A stretch of 64,000 nt of DNA from Sorex araneus (GCF_027595985.1 NC_073305.1:180437949-180501948), one strand, 5' to 3'; positions 14,381 to 26,848 are shown, numbered from the stretch's first letter. Notes: generated from the letters alone by a model not told the origin. Made by a program: numbers and translations.

Positions 14381-14930
14381 TAATTACTAATGTCAAGTTG
14401 TTTTATTCTAAGTATTATCCTTTCTCCACTGAACTACCTTTGCTTTTTTTGTTGGTTTGTCTCAAGGATGAATTGGCCCTATTTATGTGGGTCATTTAAT
14501 GGGTTCTCTTGTATGTTCCTTTGATATGTCTGTTCTTTCACTAATAATACTGTATTTTCTATTTCAGTTCGTGATGAATCTTAAAGTCAACGTCGGTTCC
14601 CTACTTTGGTTCCTGTTCATGAATGACTTTACTCTGCTTGGCCTTTTGCTCCATGAAACAATCTTCAGAAGCAGTTTGTCCCAAACTTGACCCATATAGA
14701 TGAAATCACTTGGGCTTTGAAGATTATCTTGAATTAGATCAAGTAGGTACAACCTCACATTGGACATCTTTGAGTTATTTTAAGAACTATTCTTGTTAGA
14801 TCACAATACATGGCTTTTGTATTAAGGGTATGATCTAATTAAATAACTATTTGAAAACTTTGGATTTGATTATTTTTTTTGTCCACTCAAGCTACTTTCT
14901 TTGATAACTCCTTAATACTACAGTCTCATT
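14381..14930. other. No recognisable feature
   Basis: AT-rich. The first part may be further decayed L1, continuing the ancient element to the left, but I cannot support a boundary. Confidence 0.4.
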
Positions 14931-14944
14931 AAATACAGACTTTC

Positions 14945-15142
14945 GGGGCTGGAGTGATAGCATAGCGGGTAGGGTGTTTGCCTTGCACGCGGCTGACCTG
15001 GGTTGGATTCCCAGCATCCCATATAGTCCCCCGAGCACCACCAGGAGTAATTCCTGAGTGCATGAGCCAGGAGTAACCCCGGAGCATCACCAGGTGTGAC
15101 CCAAAAACCAAAAAAATTAATAAATAAAAATAAATAAATAAT
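14945..15142 (+). mobile_element. Family-A SINE
   Basis: Plus-strand copy with head ggggctggagtgatagc, B-box region, CAGGTGTGACCCAAAAACC and an A-rich tail containing AATAAA units. Imperfect TSD: aaatacagactttc (14931-14944) and aaatgtggactttc (15143-15156). Confidence 0.92.
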
Positions 15143-15156
15143 AAATGTGGACTTTC

Positions 15157-15564
15157 TAAACAAACACTTGACTACTGAAAATATTTATTTATTGTTTTGT
15201 TAATTCACTTTTATTCAAAACTCAAACTTACTTTTAGATATGAGCTTTCTCTTTCTTGTCCTGTAGAGAGCAGGTTCACAGGTAATCTTTTGCAACAAAC
15301 TCTCTGCTGATTCTTATCTTATCCACTCTTATCCGGGAATTGTGAAAATTAAGGTCATAGAATAATTCCCTCCAGTGCTAAATGACCAATAAAAGTAAGA
15401 TAATGACAAAAAAAAGACAGGGTGGCAGACACTCCTTCGTAATGAAATAACTTCCTGAGCCTTTATTTTAGAGTCATATGAAAAGAAGTACAAGTGACTT
15501 GAGAAGAAATCCATAAAGGATAAGGTTTTAATAAGGCAACTCATGGCTGCAATACAGTTATCAT
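15157..15564. other. No recognisable feature
   Basis: Ordinary AT-rich sequence. No repeat or reading frame of interest. Confidence 0.45.
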
Positions 15565-16105
15565 CATGGAGCATTACTATAGTTAGATTCAAGTTTTACT
15601 AAACATATTTAGTAAATATATATTTTTAAATATTAATATTATAGTATATGTTATATATAATATTATAGTATATGTTAAATATTTATAACATATTAATTCA
15701 TTATATTTATTATATTATATAAATGCATGTATTAATATTATGCATTGTATATTTTGATTGAATATGATGTGGTCAATTTCATTGTGGAACTGTCCACCGG
15801 GAGACTCCCATGTCCAGTGTTTAGATTCGGCCTTCTGGAACTGTGAGTTACCATGGATGGTCTTGGTCGACATGATGAATTCAGATAGTCTCTCACTAGC
15901 TCGCGGCAGGGATAAATGGAGATGTTACTGGCTCCCGCTTGAGCAAATAGAAGATCAATGGGACTACAAGTGATACATGTGATTGTATATTTAAATATAT
16001 ATTTAGTAAGTAAATATATATTTAGTATATTTACTAAATATATTTTTAGTACATTTACTAAATATATTTAGTAAAACTTGAACCTGAATATAGTAATGGT
16101 CCATG
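15565..16105. repeat. 56-bp inverted-repeat arms enclosing ~430 bp of AT-rich DNA
   Basis: The left arm 15565-15620 (starts catggagcattactat) is nearly the reverse complement of the right arm 16050-16105 (ends tagtaatggtccatg), with about 8 mismatches. The interior has repeated tatatttagtaaatat-type words and a family-C fragment. It could be a foldback element or a local inverted duplication. No transposase is present. Confidence 0.8.
15785..15985 (+). mobile_element. Family-C retroposon, degraded 3' portion
   Basis: Diverged body with the diagnostic end ataaatggagatgttactgg, ctcccgcttgagcaaat and gatcaatgggactacaag, followed by a gtgatac-type tail. It lies inside the inverted repeat. Confidence 0.6.
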
Positions 16106-16604
16106 ATCCTTAAAGGATTGCTTAACAGGATTGCTTAAACTTTTTTCATTTATGACCCCACTTTGCTTGAGAAATACACTATGGAGAGAATGGGCAATTC
16201 CAGTTCCTTATGAATGATTTTGAGTTAACTTTTGGTCATTGCCCATTCACTAGTCTTATACCATTTAAGCACTTCCCAATGCAGTTATTTTACCACAGTT
16301 TTCAATTTTTGGTTATAAGTCACCCACTAAAGAAAAACTCTATGTTCTTTAAAGTTTAAAAACTTACTATTTCCATATGATCCAAGGTATCTCAATTGAC
16401 GTTTTGTTATGTTGCAGCTTCAAAATAATAAACATAATGTATCTCTCCAGTTCTTAGGTCTCTCTTTTGATGTAAATTCACCCAAATTTTCAGGACATAT
16501 ATTCTTTGTGTGTAGATTTAAATCAAGTACTTCGGTTTCTTTGTTGGAATTAGAACTACAAGTGTGTCTGAATTATGAGTTTCACATGTTAAATGTATAA
16601 AAAT
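16106..16604. other. No recognisable feature
   Basis: AT-rich unique-looking DNA without repeats or coding evidence. Confidence 0.45.
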
Positions 16605-16613
16605 GACACAGTA

Positions 16614-16790
16614 GGGGCTGGAGTGATAGTACAGCGGGTAGGGCGTTTGCCTTGCACGCGGCTGACCCAGGTTCGATTCCCAGAATCCCATATGGTCCCC
16701 TGAGCACTGCCAGGAGTGATTCCTGAGTGCAGAGCCAGAAGGAACCCCTGTGCATCGCCAGGTGTGACCCAAAAAGCAAAAAAAAAAAAA
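16614..16790 (+). mobile_element. Family-A SINE, well preserved
   Basis: Close to the apparent family consensus: ggggctggagtgatagtac, gcgggtagggcgtttgcc, B box ggttcgattccc, ggtgtgacccaaaaagc and an A13 tail. TSD gacacagta at 16605-16613 and 16791-16799. Confidence 0.95.
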
Positions 16791-17113
16791 GACACAGTAG
16801 TATGCTCTACAACTAAATCTACAACAAATTCAAATTCAATTTTTAATACATGATGTCAGAACCATTGAATATCTGTGTGCAAGAATTGGAGTTAAGTAGC
16901 ACCATAACCAGAAACTAAGCCTAAATGGTTTCTTCTACTTCTGGTTTGATACATTAAAACCAAAAAAAAGTTCTGCAAAAAATTATAGCAGAAAACTATT
17001 GTGAATTTATAAAGCAAATATATTAGGTATAACTGAAAACAACAAATAATATAAAATATTGATAAGTTATTCAATATTTTTGAGTAATTTTTTTTAATAA
17101 AAGAATTTTTCAC

Positions 17114-17270
17114 TGTGGCTGGGGTATTAGTACAGTGGGTAGGGTACTTACCGGGCGTGTGGCAGAGCTGGTTTCAATACTCAGCACCCCACATAGTCCC
17201 GAGAGCCTGCCAGGAGTGATCCCTGAGCACAGCAGAGTGTGGGTCCCAAACATAAACACAATAAAAATTT
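17114..17270 (+). mobile_element. Old family-A SINE
   Basis: Diverged copy (ggctggggtattagtacag, caggagtgatccctgagcac). The 3' end reads gtgggtcccaaacataaac followed by a short AATAAAAA tail. Confidence 0.85.
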
Positions 17271-17329
17271 TACACGTCAAAAAATTATAAAAAAATTGAA
17301 AGACAAGTATGGTTTCACAAAAATTGCAC

Positions 17330-17415
17330 TATTGCACTTTTGTCCCGTTGTTCATAGATTTGCTTGAGTGGGCACCAGTAATGTCTCCATTGTGAGACTT
17401 GTTGTTACTGATTTT
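17330..17415 (-). mobile_element. Family-B SINE 3' fragment
   Basis: Plus-strand words cccgttgttcatagatttg, gagtgggcaccagtaatg and ctccattgtgagacttg are the reverse complement of the family-B 3' body. The head is absent. Confidence 0.8.
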
Positions 17416-18204
17416 AACAAAAATACAAAGCATACATATAAAAAATATTTTTTACTCACTATAAAAACCATGCTTATAATTTAATAACAAAATTGATTTA
17501 AAATATTAAGGTAGAATTATATGTGAATTAAAGAAGATATACAGTGGCAAATAAATATATGAAATTTACCAAAAAAATATACTTAGTTCATTACAAACTA
17601 AGTTAATATTACAATGAGATAACATGAAACATGCACAAGCATGACTATAATGTAAGGTACTAGACTATCCCAGATGTTGGTAAAGAACTATATTGGATAT
17701 CATATTGGGCTTAAATGGTATCATTCCTTTGGAAAATGACATGACAGTTTCTTGAAAACTTAAAATACCTTTGCTATCTACTTAGTAATTTAAATTTCCA
17801 TTTCTAACCAAGAAAAATAAAAACATATCCAACAAAGACTTGAAAGTTTATGGTTTATAGTTTTATTAGATGTATTAAGTAAAACTAAAGGCAGGCATTT
17901 ATCAAATGGTTGATCTATAAACAAAATCTAGCATATCTAAATTATCATATTTGACTCAAGAAAAAAAGTAATGAACCACTGGGTAATGCAAAAATATGAT
18001 TGAATAGCAAAAACATGTTGATAAAATGTCATTAACACAAAAATATTAAATTATTTCATACATATGAAATATAAAAGTATGGAAAGAAAAGATTGATAGT
18101 TGTTTATAAATAAAGACAGAAAACTATGTTATAAATAAAGTTTATAAATACGAATTAGCGAAAGAGAAATTTGTGGGAGAGATATAAGTTCTTTAAACTA
18201 TAAT
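17416..18204. other. No recognisable feature
   Basis: Very AT-rich. No reading frame of interest and no repeat I can name. Confidence 0.45.
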
Positions 18205-18745
18205 TGAGTCTCTTGCCCACATGCCTGGCTGTCTTCCCCGGGGCCCCTCGGAGGGGATGGGCTCCAGCTTTCCTCCCCGCCCCGAGCAGAGCTCCTGGCA
18301 GCAGAAGACCACCAGAACCTAGCCACAGCCATGCTCAAGGCCCCTCTCCACACATTCGGACAGGCCTCATGCATGAAGGTGCTGGCAGAGGAACCCAGGT
18401 GTGTGTAATTCCATCAACAGCCGACATCCAGAGACTTAAAAGCAAGCTCCCAGAAGATATCTTATAACCTACTTCTCCCTCTGGGAGAAACTAGCAAGCC
18501 ACTGTGAGTTTCCTGCCCACATGGGACAGCCTTGCAAGCTTCCTATGGTGTATTCATATGCTAAAGCCAGGAACAAGCTGGATCTCATTCCCCTGACCCT
18601 AAAAGAGCCTCCAATGCGGCATCATTGGGAAGGCTGAGTGGAGAGAGGCTTCTAAAATCTTGGGGATAGGACGAATGGAGAGGTTACTGAGCCCGCTCGA
18701 GAAATCGACCATCAATGGGATTTCGTGATTCGTGATTAGTGAAGC
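18205..18745 (+). mobile_element. Family-C retroposon, most complete copy
   Basis: About 540 bp, much more GC-rich than its surroundings. It opens with gagtctcttgcccacatg and continues through gagcagagctcctgg and cctcatgcatgaagg. Its 3' body resembles family B (cttctccctctgggag, gtattcatatgc, cccgctcgagaaatcgac) and it ends with gatttcgtgattcgtgatt. There is no poly(A) tail. Other copies: 2577-2862 with 11077-11324, 15785-15985, 63256-63785, and the 3' part of 46337-47310. A TSD is not clear here. Confidence 0.85.
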
Positions 18746-21700
18746 TATAAGTTAGTGATTGTTTCACCACTCAATAAACCTCCTAAAATTTATTGAAATA
18801 TATATTTCTAAGAGCAAAGTTTCAAGATATGTGTATTAGACTTCAGTAGACCACAAAAATAAGCAGTGTATTCCTCAGGGGTACCTATGTTGGAGGTAAA
18901 TATAATTAAAATATGTCCAGTCAAAAAAGTGGAACAAAATCATTGAGTTCTAAAGAAGGTTTAGAAGAGAATGAACCAATGAGGATTAACCTGGAGCTAT
19001 TAGGTCTGGATATAATAGATGGATTTACTTACCTGGTTAATGAATATTTTGGCATTAACAGTAAAAAAGTAAATGTGCTTTTGTATATTTTAACATCTTG
19101 GAATACTATTTCCTATTGAAACATTCAGTTATGCTATGCTGCATATTCTAATTATCTTATCTGCTTTATCTAATTACCTTAACCTGCTTTAGAAGCTTCT
19201 GGAATGAAGTATACTTTCTGAAATAAAGGAGTTCTTGAGTTGTCACTTGATATATAAAGATATTTATACTTAACACTTTATAAAGCAAGACAAATTCTCT
19301 AATTTTCCTTTCTTATAGACTCACAGATGATTATATATTTGTGTTTCAGCATTTCTTCCATTGTAGGATAACATTGCGTTTGTCCTTTTAGCCTGTCTTC
19401 CTGTGTCATTGCTTTAAGGTAAACTGAGTTCCCTGTGGCAAAGCTACAAGGACAAACCCAATGTTATCCTACACTCCACGAGAAGCAAATTCTATCCTAT
19501 AGAATTTCTATAGGGTAGCTATAGAATTTGTCATGGCATTTTAAAATACATGTTCTGTGCTACTGATTAAAAGTTAACTAAAAATAAATAAATATTTTTC
19601 TGTAAGTCTTATTATAGTCTGCAGCGTACAAATGAACACCAAGAGGATGGTGGAGATAAATTATATTTCCAAGCTTGCTAATCTGCTCAGCTTCTCAGAG
19701 TGTCTTACAGAGCAAGTGCTCTTTAAATACAGATTGAGATGTATATTGTGAGACAAGTTTTCATGATTTGTGCTCTCTAGACTCACAAATCGAAATATTA
19801 GACATACTGTCAGTATGAACTTTGAAACAAAGATGCATTTTTTCCAAGTTTAGTTAGGGTCTTCCTTTGTTAATAATTTGTCTCCATTTTGTTTTCCTTG
19901 GCAAACAGGAAGTGAACGTGCTCGTTCTTCACACTCCTATTTTACTTCTAGCCTATACCACTCTATTTCAACATTAAATATGGGGTACTATTCCCAGTGC
20001 TACCTACAAACTTTAGTTATGGTTTATTGCCCATGAAAAATCCCAGAGAATGTTTCAGTGACTATCCAGGAGAGTTTATTCGAGCGGTATCTCTAGATAG
20101 AAAAGTACCTACTGCAGCATAAGTCTTATGTCTGCTAGAAATTTTTATAAATGTTTAAAGAAGATCAGTTTGCCAATGGATCAAGACTCTTTTTACTCAT
20201 ATAATATTTTAGAGAACTCTGTTTTCTCCTATATCCTGCAACTGCCCCAAAACCTAAAAATACTGACACATGCTTCCACCTGCAACTTTCTGCATCAACA
20301 AAATATCCTCAAAAATAGGATCAATGTTTGTAATTGCTTCCTCCCATATTTCATTGTATTATTGTTCATACGACTGGGGACGAATTCAGTATAGTTGATG
20401 TCATATTGGAAGATATAATATCCACATAAATTTTTGTACAACCCTGAAGAGCTCTGAGCATTTGGGTCCATAATTAACAAATCATAAGAGACATTTTTGA
20501 GATCTCTCATTGCTTTTAGGATTTGCAATCTAATAAAAAAAATCTTAGTGATGTTCCATTGGAGGTTTAACTCTACTGCCTGCTTCTAGGTATCTGATAG
20601 ATTATTTACCCAGTGGATAGTAAATACACAGTTGTGCTAATTCTAAATTACTCTTGGCCTCTTTCCAGGAAGACTGCCAGGGCTTGTTTTGATGGGACAG
20701 TATGTTCAGAACTGGTTTCTGCAAAGCCTCTAATTGACTTTAATTTGAATTATGTCTCCTTTAATTTGCATTTCAATCAAGTATAGAATGTTATCTTGAA
20801 TTTGAGTACCATTAGGCTAAATTTTGTGACGGATCCTAGACTGTTGATTTAAATGTCAAGTTTCTGAGCATGCCCATTCATATATTTATATTTTAATACA
20901 TTCAAAATTTGTTGAGGCAATAAGTTTATATGTTTTAATTTTTATCTTCTAATATACTGCATTTCACAAGAAATGAAGAAAAATCAAACTGAAAAGAACA
21001 AAATTCCCACAAAAACTTGGAGTGACATATTCTTAAGTATTTCCCAAATTAGTATTACAGAAATGTAACTACTAGGGAAATTTTAGATAATGGATAGATT
21101 GACATGCAATAACGAGTTAATAAATGAATAGAAACTGTGTTCTACATACCAGCTATCTTGCCTGCATAAAGAACAGATTGGAAATTCTTTATGGTGGGGA
21201 GAGAGAACAGAACATTGCTCCCTTTCTCTTTCATTTCAGATTCTAAAGTATTTGCCTCCGTTAAGTGAGAGGGCTTTGAAATCTGCCTGGTAATGGTTAT
21301 CAGCAAGTCAAATACCTCTGCTGAAATTCTGAAAAATGAATAACAGGCATGGAAATCCTCTACAGTTTTTAAAACAGAAAGAAGAGTTTCCAGGGAAGTC
21401 AGGAGTGAGTCTACGTGAACAAGGAGAGATCATTTTTCCGAGAAAAATACAGTATCTTAAAAACTCTTATTAATTATCAGAAATGAGATGGGAACCTACC
21501 CAACAACTATATACACATTTTTAAGTGTTGAGAAAAATTGCAAACTTGGTAATAAATAAGAAAGAGGGGATATTCATCAGATAGGGTAAATGTGTATCAA
21601 GAGAAAATGGATTGGTGCTTGTTTAGTGGGAAGTGAGGGCAGATGGAGGGCTGAGATTAATGACTAATGGGGGTGAGTGTTTAGGACTATAGTGAAGACA

Positions 21701-21894
21701 TTAAAAACTGGTGTGTATGGCTACACGTTATGTGAATTTGCTGAAAGTCACTAGAATTTGCACTTAGATATGGCATGTGAATTGCATTGCAGAAAAACTC
21801 ATAAAATCACCCTATATTTCTTCTATGTGCTTTTCTGTACTATTTCATATCTCAGCAATGAAAGATTGCACTGATTTTTCAGAAATGGTGTTTG
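18746..21894. other. AT-rich interval without recognisable genes
   Basis: No SINE or recent L1. Only the hairpin at 19362-19473 stands out. This is one of the longest stretches free of obvious repeats. I see no splice-flanked open frame. Confidence 0.5.
19362..19473. repeat. 31-bp inverted repeat (hairpin)
   Basis: Arms 19362-19392 and 19443-19473 are reverse complements with 2 mismatches (left arm starts tgtaggataacattg). A 50-nt spacer separates them. It has the form of a MITE remnant or a structured RNA hairpin. No TSD established. Confidence 0.8.
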
Positions 21895-22030
21895 ATCAGG
21901 GGCAAACACCCAGTAGTGCTCGGGGACCATTTCTGGCTCTGTGCTCAATGGCTGCTGCCTGCAGTGCTCAGGGGATCCTACCCGGGTTTCCTCATACACT
22001 CAGCGCATTTCGCTATTGCCTGACCCAAAT
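21895..22030 (-). mobile_element. Old family-A-like SINE
   Basis: Minus-strand body (plus strand: gctctgtgctcaatgg, cagtgctcaggggatcc, cattgcctgaccc-like head). Diverged; no TSD. Confidence 0.6.
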
Positions 22031-22094
22031 GGTTCTCACTAAATGTCATGACCCAGTTAAAATCTAATATAAAATTTCATGGAAAGGAAAAATT

Positions 22095-22215
22095 AGGGGC
22101 TGGAAGACAAACCAAGTACTAGAGTACATGCTTGGCATATATATAAGCCCCAGTTCGGTTCATGGCATAGCACAATCCCCCCAAGTACCCATGGATGTGG
22201 CTCTCGTGGCCCTTC
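22095..22215 (+). mobile_element. Old SINE head fragment
   Basis: Starts aggggctggaagacaaacc and retains a cccagttcggttc B-box-like segment. The 3' end is lost. Confidence 0.6.
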
Positions 22216-23164
22216 CACTTTATTGGCCCTTCAAAATACTGCACCCTAGACCAAATGAACATTGAGCTATGCATCCTCTAAATGCATATATAGTTGTCGG
22301 GTGGGTTTCCATCTCTTTTCTGTTAATTATTAAGTTTTTAACTCAATGTCTTTTTCTCAGAAAATCATCCCTCCTTGTCCAGGCGCACTTGCTCCTGGCC
22401 TCCCGGAAACTCTTGGTTCTGTTTTAAAGAGTATGGTGGTGTAGGGAGCAGCCCCGACGGCCCTGGAACTGCTTGGGTGGCACAAGAAAGAAGCATAATA
22501 TAAGGAGTAAACATAATAGCTAAGGTCAAAGTGATTTATGATGATAGGTGAGGAAGATCTGAAATGATAGAAGCCAGTAAAATCGAGGTCTTGTGTGCAA
22601 ATCATAATGAAGTAGGTGATTCAAAAAGGACCATCAAACATTCATTTCTAAATCTATAAGATCATAACATCAATGGAGCAAATGATAATCAAAGATTACT
22701 TGATAGTCAACCGTGTGAGCTCCACCACCCATAGTTACTTGAGAGTTCAGAGTCCTTGCTTTCTGCTCTCTTAGAAGATTTCACTACGCGTAGAGCCAGG
22801 CCCTCAAACCAGACAAAAACCAAAAGCAAATCAAATTTATATAACCTTATCATCAAATAAGAAAGCCTATGAAATGTTAGCAATGAAAAGCTAAGAGGGT
22901 AGCTGAACCGTGGAAGCATTCTAGGTCCACAAAAAAGCAATAATGGTATAATAACACAAAGTAACTAGGAATTAGGAAGAAAAAAACAGAATAATTATAT
23001 ACTCAAAACAATTGCAAATGTTTTCTGAAATGTTGAACAAAATAATTTTAAAGGTAGAAATTTCATCTAAAAATTCTCTACAGGCTATAAATAAAATTCC
23101 TTTTGAAGTTTTGTAGAGGCATATGAATAAATAGCAAAAAGACCCTACTCTTAATATGAAGGGA
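22216..23164. other. No gene recognised; contains a small CpG/GC-rich patch
   Basis: GC-rich patches near 22370-22480 (gtgtagggagcagccccgac) and 22720-22810 (cactacgcgtagagccagg) sit in AT-rich DNA. They look like parts of an unidentified repeat, perhaps an LTR, but I cannot place boundaries. Confidence 0.4.
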
Positions 23165-23400
23165 AAGGCAGGGAATAAGACATTTGCCTTTCATATAGTT
23201 GACCAGTTTGATCTCCAGTACCCCATATTTATCTTCAAGCACTGCTAGGAGAGAACCCTGAGCCAGGACTAAGCCCTGAGCACCGCAGAGGGTGACTGAA
23301 ACACTGCCTCAACACGCACAAAAATGAAAGATCTTTTGTTTTTGCAGATGATATAATATTTTATTTAGACAAAAGCAAAAGACAAATCAAATTAAATGGT
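23165..23400 (+). mobile_element. Old SINE followed by ancient L1 ORF2 relic
   Basis: 23165-23324 is a decayed plus-strand SINE (gcactgctaggagagaacc, gagcaccgcagagggtg). 23325-23400 decodes as FVFADDIIFYLDKSK, the L1 reverse-transcriptase catalytic FADD region in the plus frame, with nothing else of ORF2 clearly preserved. Confidence 0.65.
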
Positions 23401-23455
23401 GATACAAAATGAGCATGATGGTAAAATATATAAATATTAACGTATATTTATATAT

Positions 23456-23625
23456 GGGCTGGCGATAGTAGAGTGGGTAAGGCACTTGCTTGCAAGTGAC
23501 CACCTGGGTTCAATCCTTGACACTCCACAGTGTCGCCTGACTCCTGCCAGGACTAATCTGCAAGTGCAGAGCCAGGAGTCTGCTGTGAACGGAACACGGC
23601 TGGGTATGGCCTCAAAAACAAAAAC
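23456..23625 (+). mobile_element. Family-A SINE, diverged
   Basis: Head gggctggcgatagtagagtg, B-box-like gggttcaatcc, gccaggactaatctg and a short A-rich end. No clear TSD. Confidence 0.8.
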
Positions 23626-25653
23626 AGAAAGTCAGACATGTTTTGTCTAACTTTGAGTCAAAAAAGACATTCATTACAAAATGTTGGTTTAAAATAGTAA
23701 CAGAACGTAACAACTAACAGCTAGACTATATAATCTTTGTAAAATTTGTTTCTGATTACAAGACAAGGTAAATGAACAGAAGGACAAGTTCTCTGTTTAT
23801 TTTTTTCTCCTCGGGGCTGTAGTGTGTGTTGGGGAATTGGCTCCTTATCCCCATCTGAAAACTCTGCTCCCTCAGGCCCTGAAGAGACACATCCTTAAAT
23901 GTAAGCTTTTAAAATCTGGATATCTAGTAAAACAGTAAGATTCCTGACACTGATTATAGTACTGATTCTAGTAGTTGCAGAATTACGTATGCTAGAATAT
24001 ATATGTATATACACACATACACACATGTAAAAATATACATGAGAAAATGAATGTATATATTTATATCCATAACAAATGGTGACATACGTCCTATTCACTA
24101 CTCCCAAAGCCTCATATTCTGTCCTCTGTCTTATTTTTGTAAAGGAACTAGATGTGACATTTTTTACTTATTTATTTAGAACGTCTCCACCACCATCAGC
24201 ATCTCAAAAGCAGGTATTTTGGTTTGAATTGAACATAAAATAGTTCTGTCATTGAGAATATCCTGGCATCCTTAAGTATTTTTAGAATAAATGTTTGCCT
24301 AATGTAAACTTTTTTTCTTCTCCTTTATTCATTATCTCAGAGGAAGGTACCTGGTTGGTTATTTGAGTATACTTAGATGAATGAAATAGAAATAAGATCT
24401 TGTATAATAGTCATGATTATAAGACTATGTCACACCTAAAATTATACATTTAAAACTAAGAGAACATTTAGCTGAAAACTATTTTGGTATTTCCTTTCCT
24501 TGCTTAAATGTCAATGGGATTATCTAGTCATGTCTCAAAAAAGTAATCTTTCTTTGAAGAATTCATCCCATCTAAAGTCAATTTCACATATTTAACATCA
24601 GAAAAGAAAAAGGATGTAGCTGATATTAGAAATTCTGTGAATATTATTTTGGGCTGACTCTATTTTATTTTTTTCAGCTCAATCATCTGTATATTTTTTT
24701 TGTCAGGCTTGCAGGATGTAGAAAAAAGAAAAGCCTTTCTGGTGAATAGAAATAGGAAAGGTCTTCTGGTGAGTCACAAATTTGTGACTTTTATTTCCAG
24801 GAACTAAGAACAAGAGAATTACAAAAGCAAATACTTTTGTTCAAAATTCCTTTACGAACCAGTGTATGTGTGTGGGTGGGTAGAAGCTATGCTAGCCTTT
24901 AAAGCACAGTTCTGGAAAGAATTCTATAGAATTGAAGGTTGACTTTCCAGGATCTGTCTTAAATACATTAAAATGGATTTTTTAATTTTTCTCTAATTCT
25001 ATGTACTTGAGGAACTTGTTACCTCCAAAGTGGTATTTTACACGAAGATCACAACACAAACCATTAGATTGAGGTGTTCTCAGTGACTCATGAAATAAAT
25101 GGGTTGCACAGTAGAAGGAATGATGTAGGCATTAATTAACATTAAAACAAATATTTTTTAGTTAGCTATATCTTAGGAAGAATTAACTTTGATATTTCTA
25201 ATCTCAAGCATGTTAATATAAAAAAATCAACAATGAAAGAGGAGAGACCAATTAGTTCAATGCTTGTTGCGAAAGGACTCATTATCCTTTATCAAGCTCA
25301 AAATGTGTGCCCACACCCAGAGATAAATCAAGAACCTTTGGGAGAGAATGATTATGCTGTAGACCCTATCCCAGTATAATTTAAAACAAAGAGGAGAAAT
25401 TTTTACAGTCTTTCAAAATGACATGAATGCTATGAAAGAAAAATCTAAATAAAAATGAGTAAAGTTGAATCAAACCTCTTTCCAAGTTGTTCCTTTCCAA
25501 AATACCCAGAGAAGAGATTGGGAGGGTAAATGGCATGTTTTTCGATCATCACAAGAAGACGGGCCCCCTTGAGAACATAGGAAGCTGAAATAACTGATCT
25601 GAAATGTCAGGAGGTACATTCTTTCATCAGAAGAAATGACTTTAAGAAAAAAT
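23626..25653. other. No gene recognised
   Basis: AT-rich, with a short TA/CA simple-sequence block at about 23998-24065. No coding or repeat identity supported. Confidence 0.45.
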
Positions 25654-26632
25654 GTGAAGATGTACCAGTTTCTTTAATCAGTCATCTGCTTTCCGGCACC
25701 CAGGCTGTTTTCAGATTCTGGCGATTGTGAATAGTGCTGCAATGAACATAGATGTGCAGATAGCATTTCTGCTGTGTTTGGGGCCCCAGGGTGCATTTCA
25801 GGAAGTGGTATTGCTGGGTTCTATGGTTCCATTTTTAGCCTTTTGAGGTATGCCCGTATTTCTTTCCAAAAAGGCTGGACCAATTGGCATTCCCACCAAC
25901 AATGAAGAAGAGTCTCTTCCACCCTGCATCCATACAGCACTGGTTCCTCTTGTTCCTTTGGATGTGTGCCAGTCTCTGTGGTGTGAGATATCTCATTATT
26001 GTTTTGATTTGCATCTCCCTAATGATTAGTGATATAGATGGTGTAAAACATTTTTTATGTGTCTTCTGGCCATTTGTATTTCTTCTTTGAGAAATTTTCT
26101 GTTCATTTATTCTCCCCATTTTTTGAAGATTTTAAATGTTCTACTAGTGCCTTATATACCTTTGATAATAACCCCTTATCGGATGGGTATTCGGTAAATA
26201 ACTTTTTCCCAATCTGTGGGTTGTCTTTCTATCTTAGTCACTATTTCTTTTGAGTTGCAGAAGCTTTTTAGTTGAACTTTTCAAAACTGTAGTTATGACA
26301 TTTGCCTACAAATGTATGGACATGGAGAATGGAATCTCCATGTCCATACATGCTGAGTGGAATCAGAAGGAGAGGAATCAACATAGAATGATTGGACTCA
26401 TTTGTGGGATATTAAAATATATATATATATATATATATATATGAGACCAATACAGAAGGACAGTAGAAATAAGGGCCAGAAAGATTGTTCCACAGTTGGA
26501 AGCCTACCTTAAATGCTAGAGGAGAAGGCAATTGGGATAGAAAAGGGACCAAATGAGAAAGAAAAATAATTAAAGCAACAAACATGTTAACCTCTCAGTA
26601 TCTGCATTGCAAATCATAATGCCCATAAGCAA

Positions 26633-26667
<35 letters not shown>

Positions 26668-26848
26668 CTCGGTAAATGCCCAACAGAAGGAAACTAGGGA
26701 CATTAGGAACATTGGTGGTGGGAAATGTACATTGGTGGAAGGATGGGTATTGGAACACTGTATGACAAAACCCAACCATGATTAAGCTCACAACTCTGTA
26801 TCTCACAGTGACTCAATAAGAAATAAAATAGAATTAAAAAATAAATGA
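25654..26848 (+). mobile_element. L1 3' end with 5' inversion (twin-priming type)
   Basis: 25654-26278 is minus-strand ORF2 C-terminus. From 26279 the sequence is plus-strand L1, starting near the MTFAYKxMDME coding segment and running through the 3'UTR to an A-rich tail at 26818-26848. In L1 coordinates the two pieces are almost contiguous: the minus piece ends near LKKLWYI and the plus piece starts a few tens of bp later. That is the pattern expected of twin priming. No TSD could be assigned. A (TA)n run (26407-26442) and (AG)n run (26630-26666) lie in the 3' part. Confidence 0.88.
26312..26351. repeat. Perfect 17-bp palindrome with 6-nt loop
   Basis: atgtatggacatggaga (26312-26328) and its exact reverse complement (26335-26351) flank a 6-nt spacer. 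It lies in the L1 segment coding KxMDME, where other L1s here read straight through, so the right arm is a newly copied inverted piece. Confidence 0.9.

Noticed and set aside
16614..16690. tRNA gene suggested by A- and B-box-like sequences
   Set aside because: The boxes belong to the SINE head, which recurs many times; no cloverleaf with acceptor stem can be formed that I can see.
19485..19535. Imperfect self-complementary ctatagaatt words
   Set aside because: Short, AT-rich and imperfect; not distinguishable from chance.
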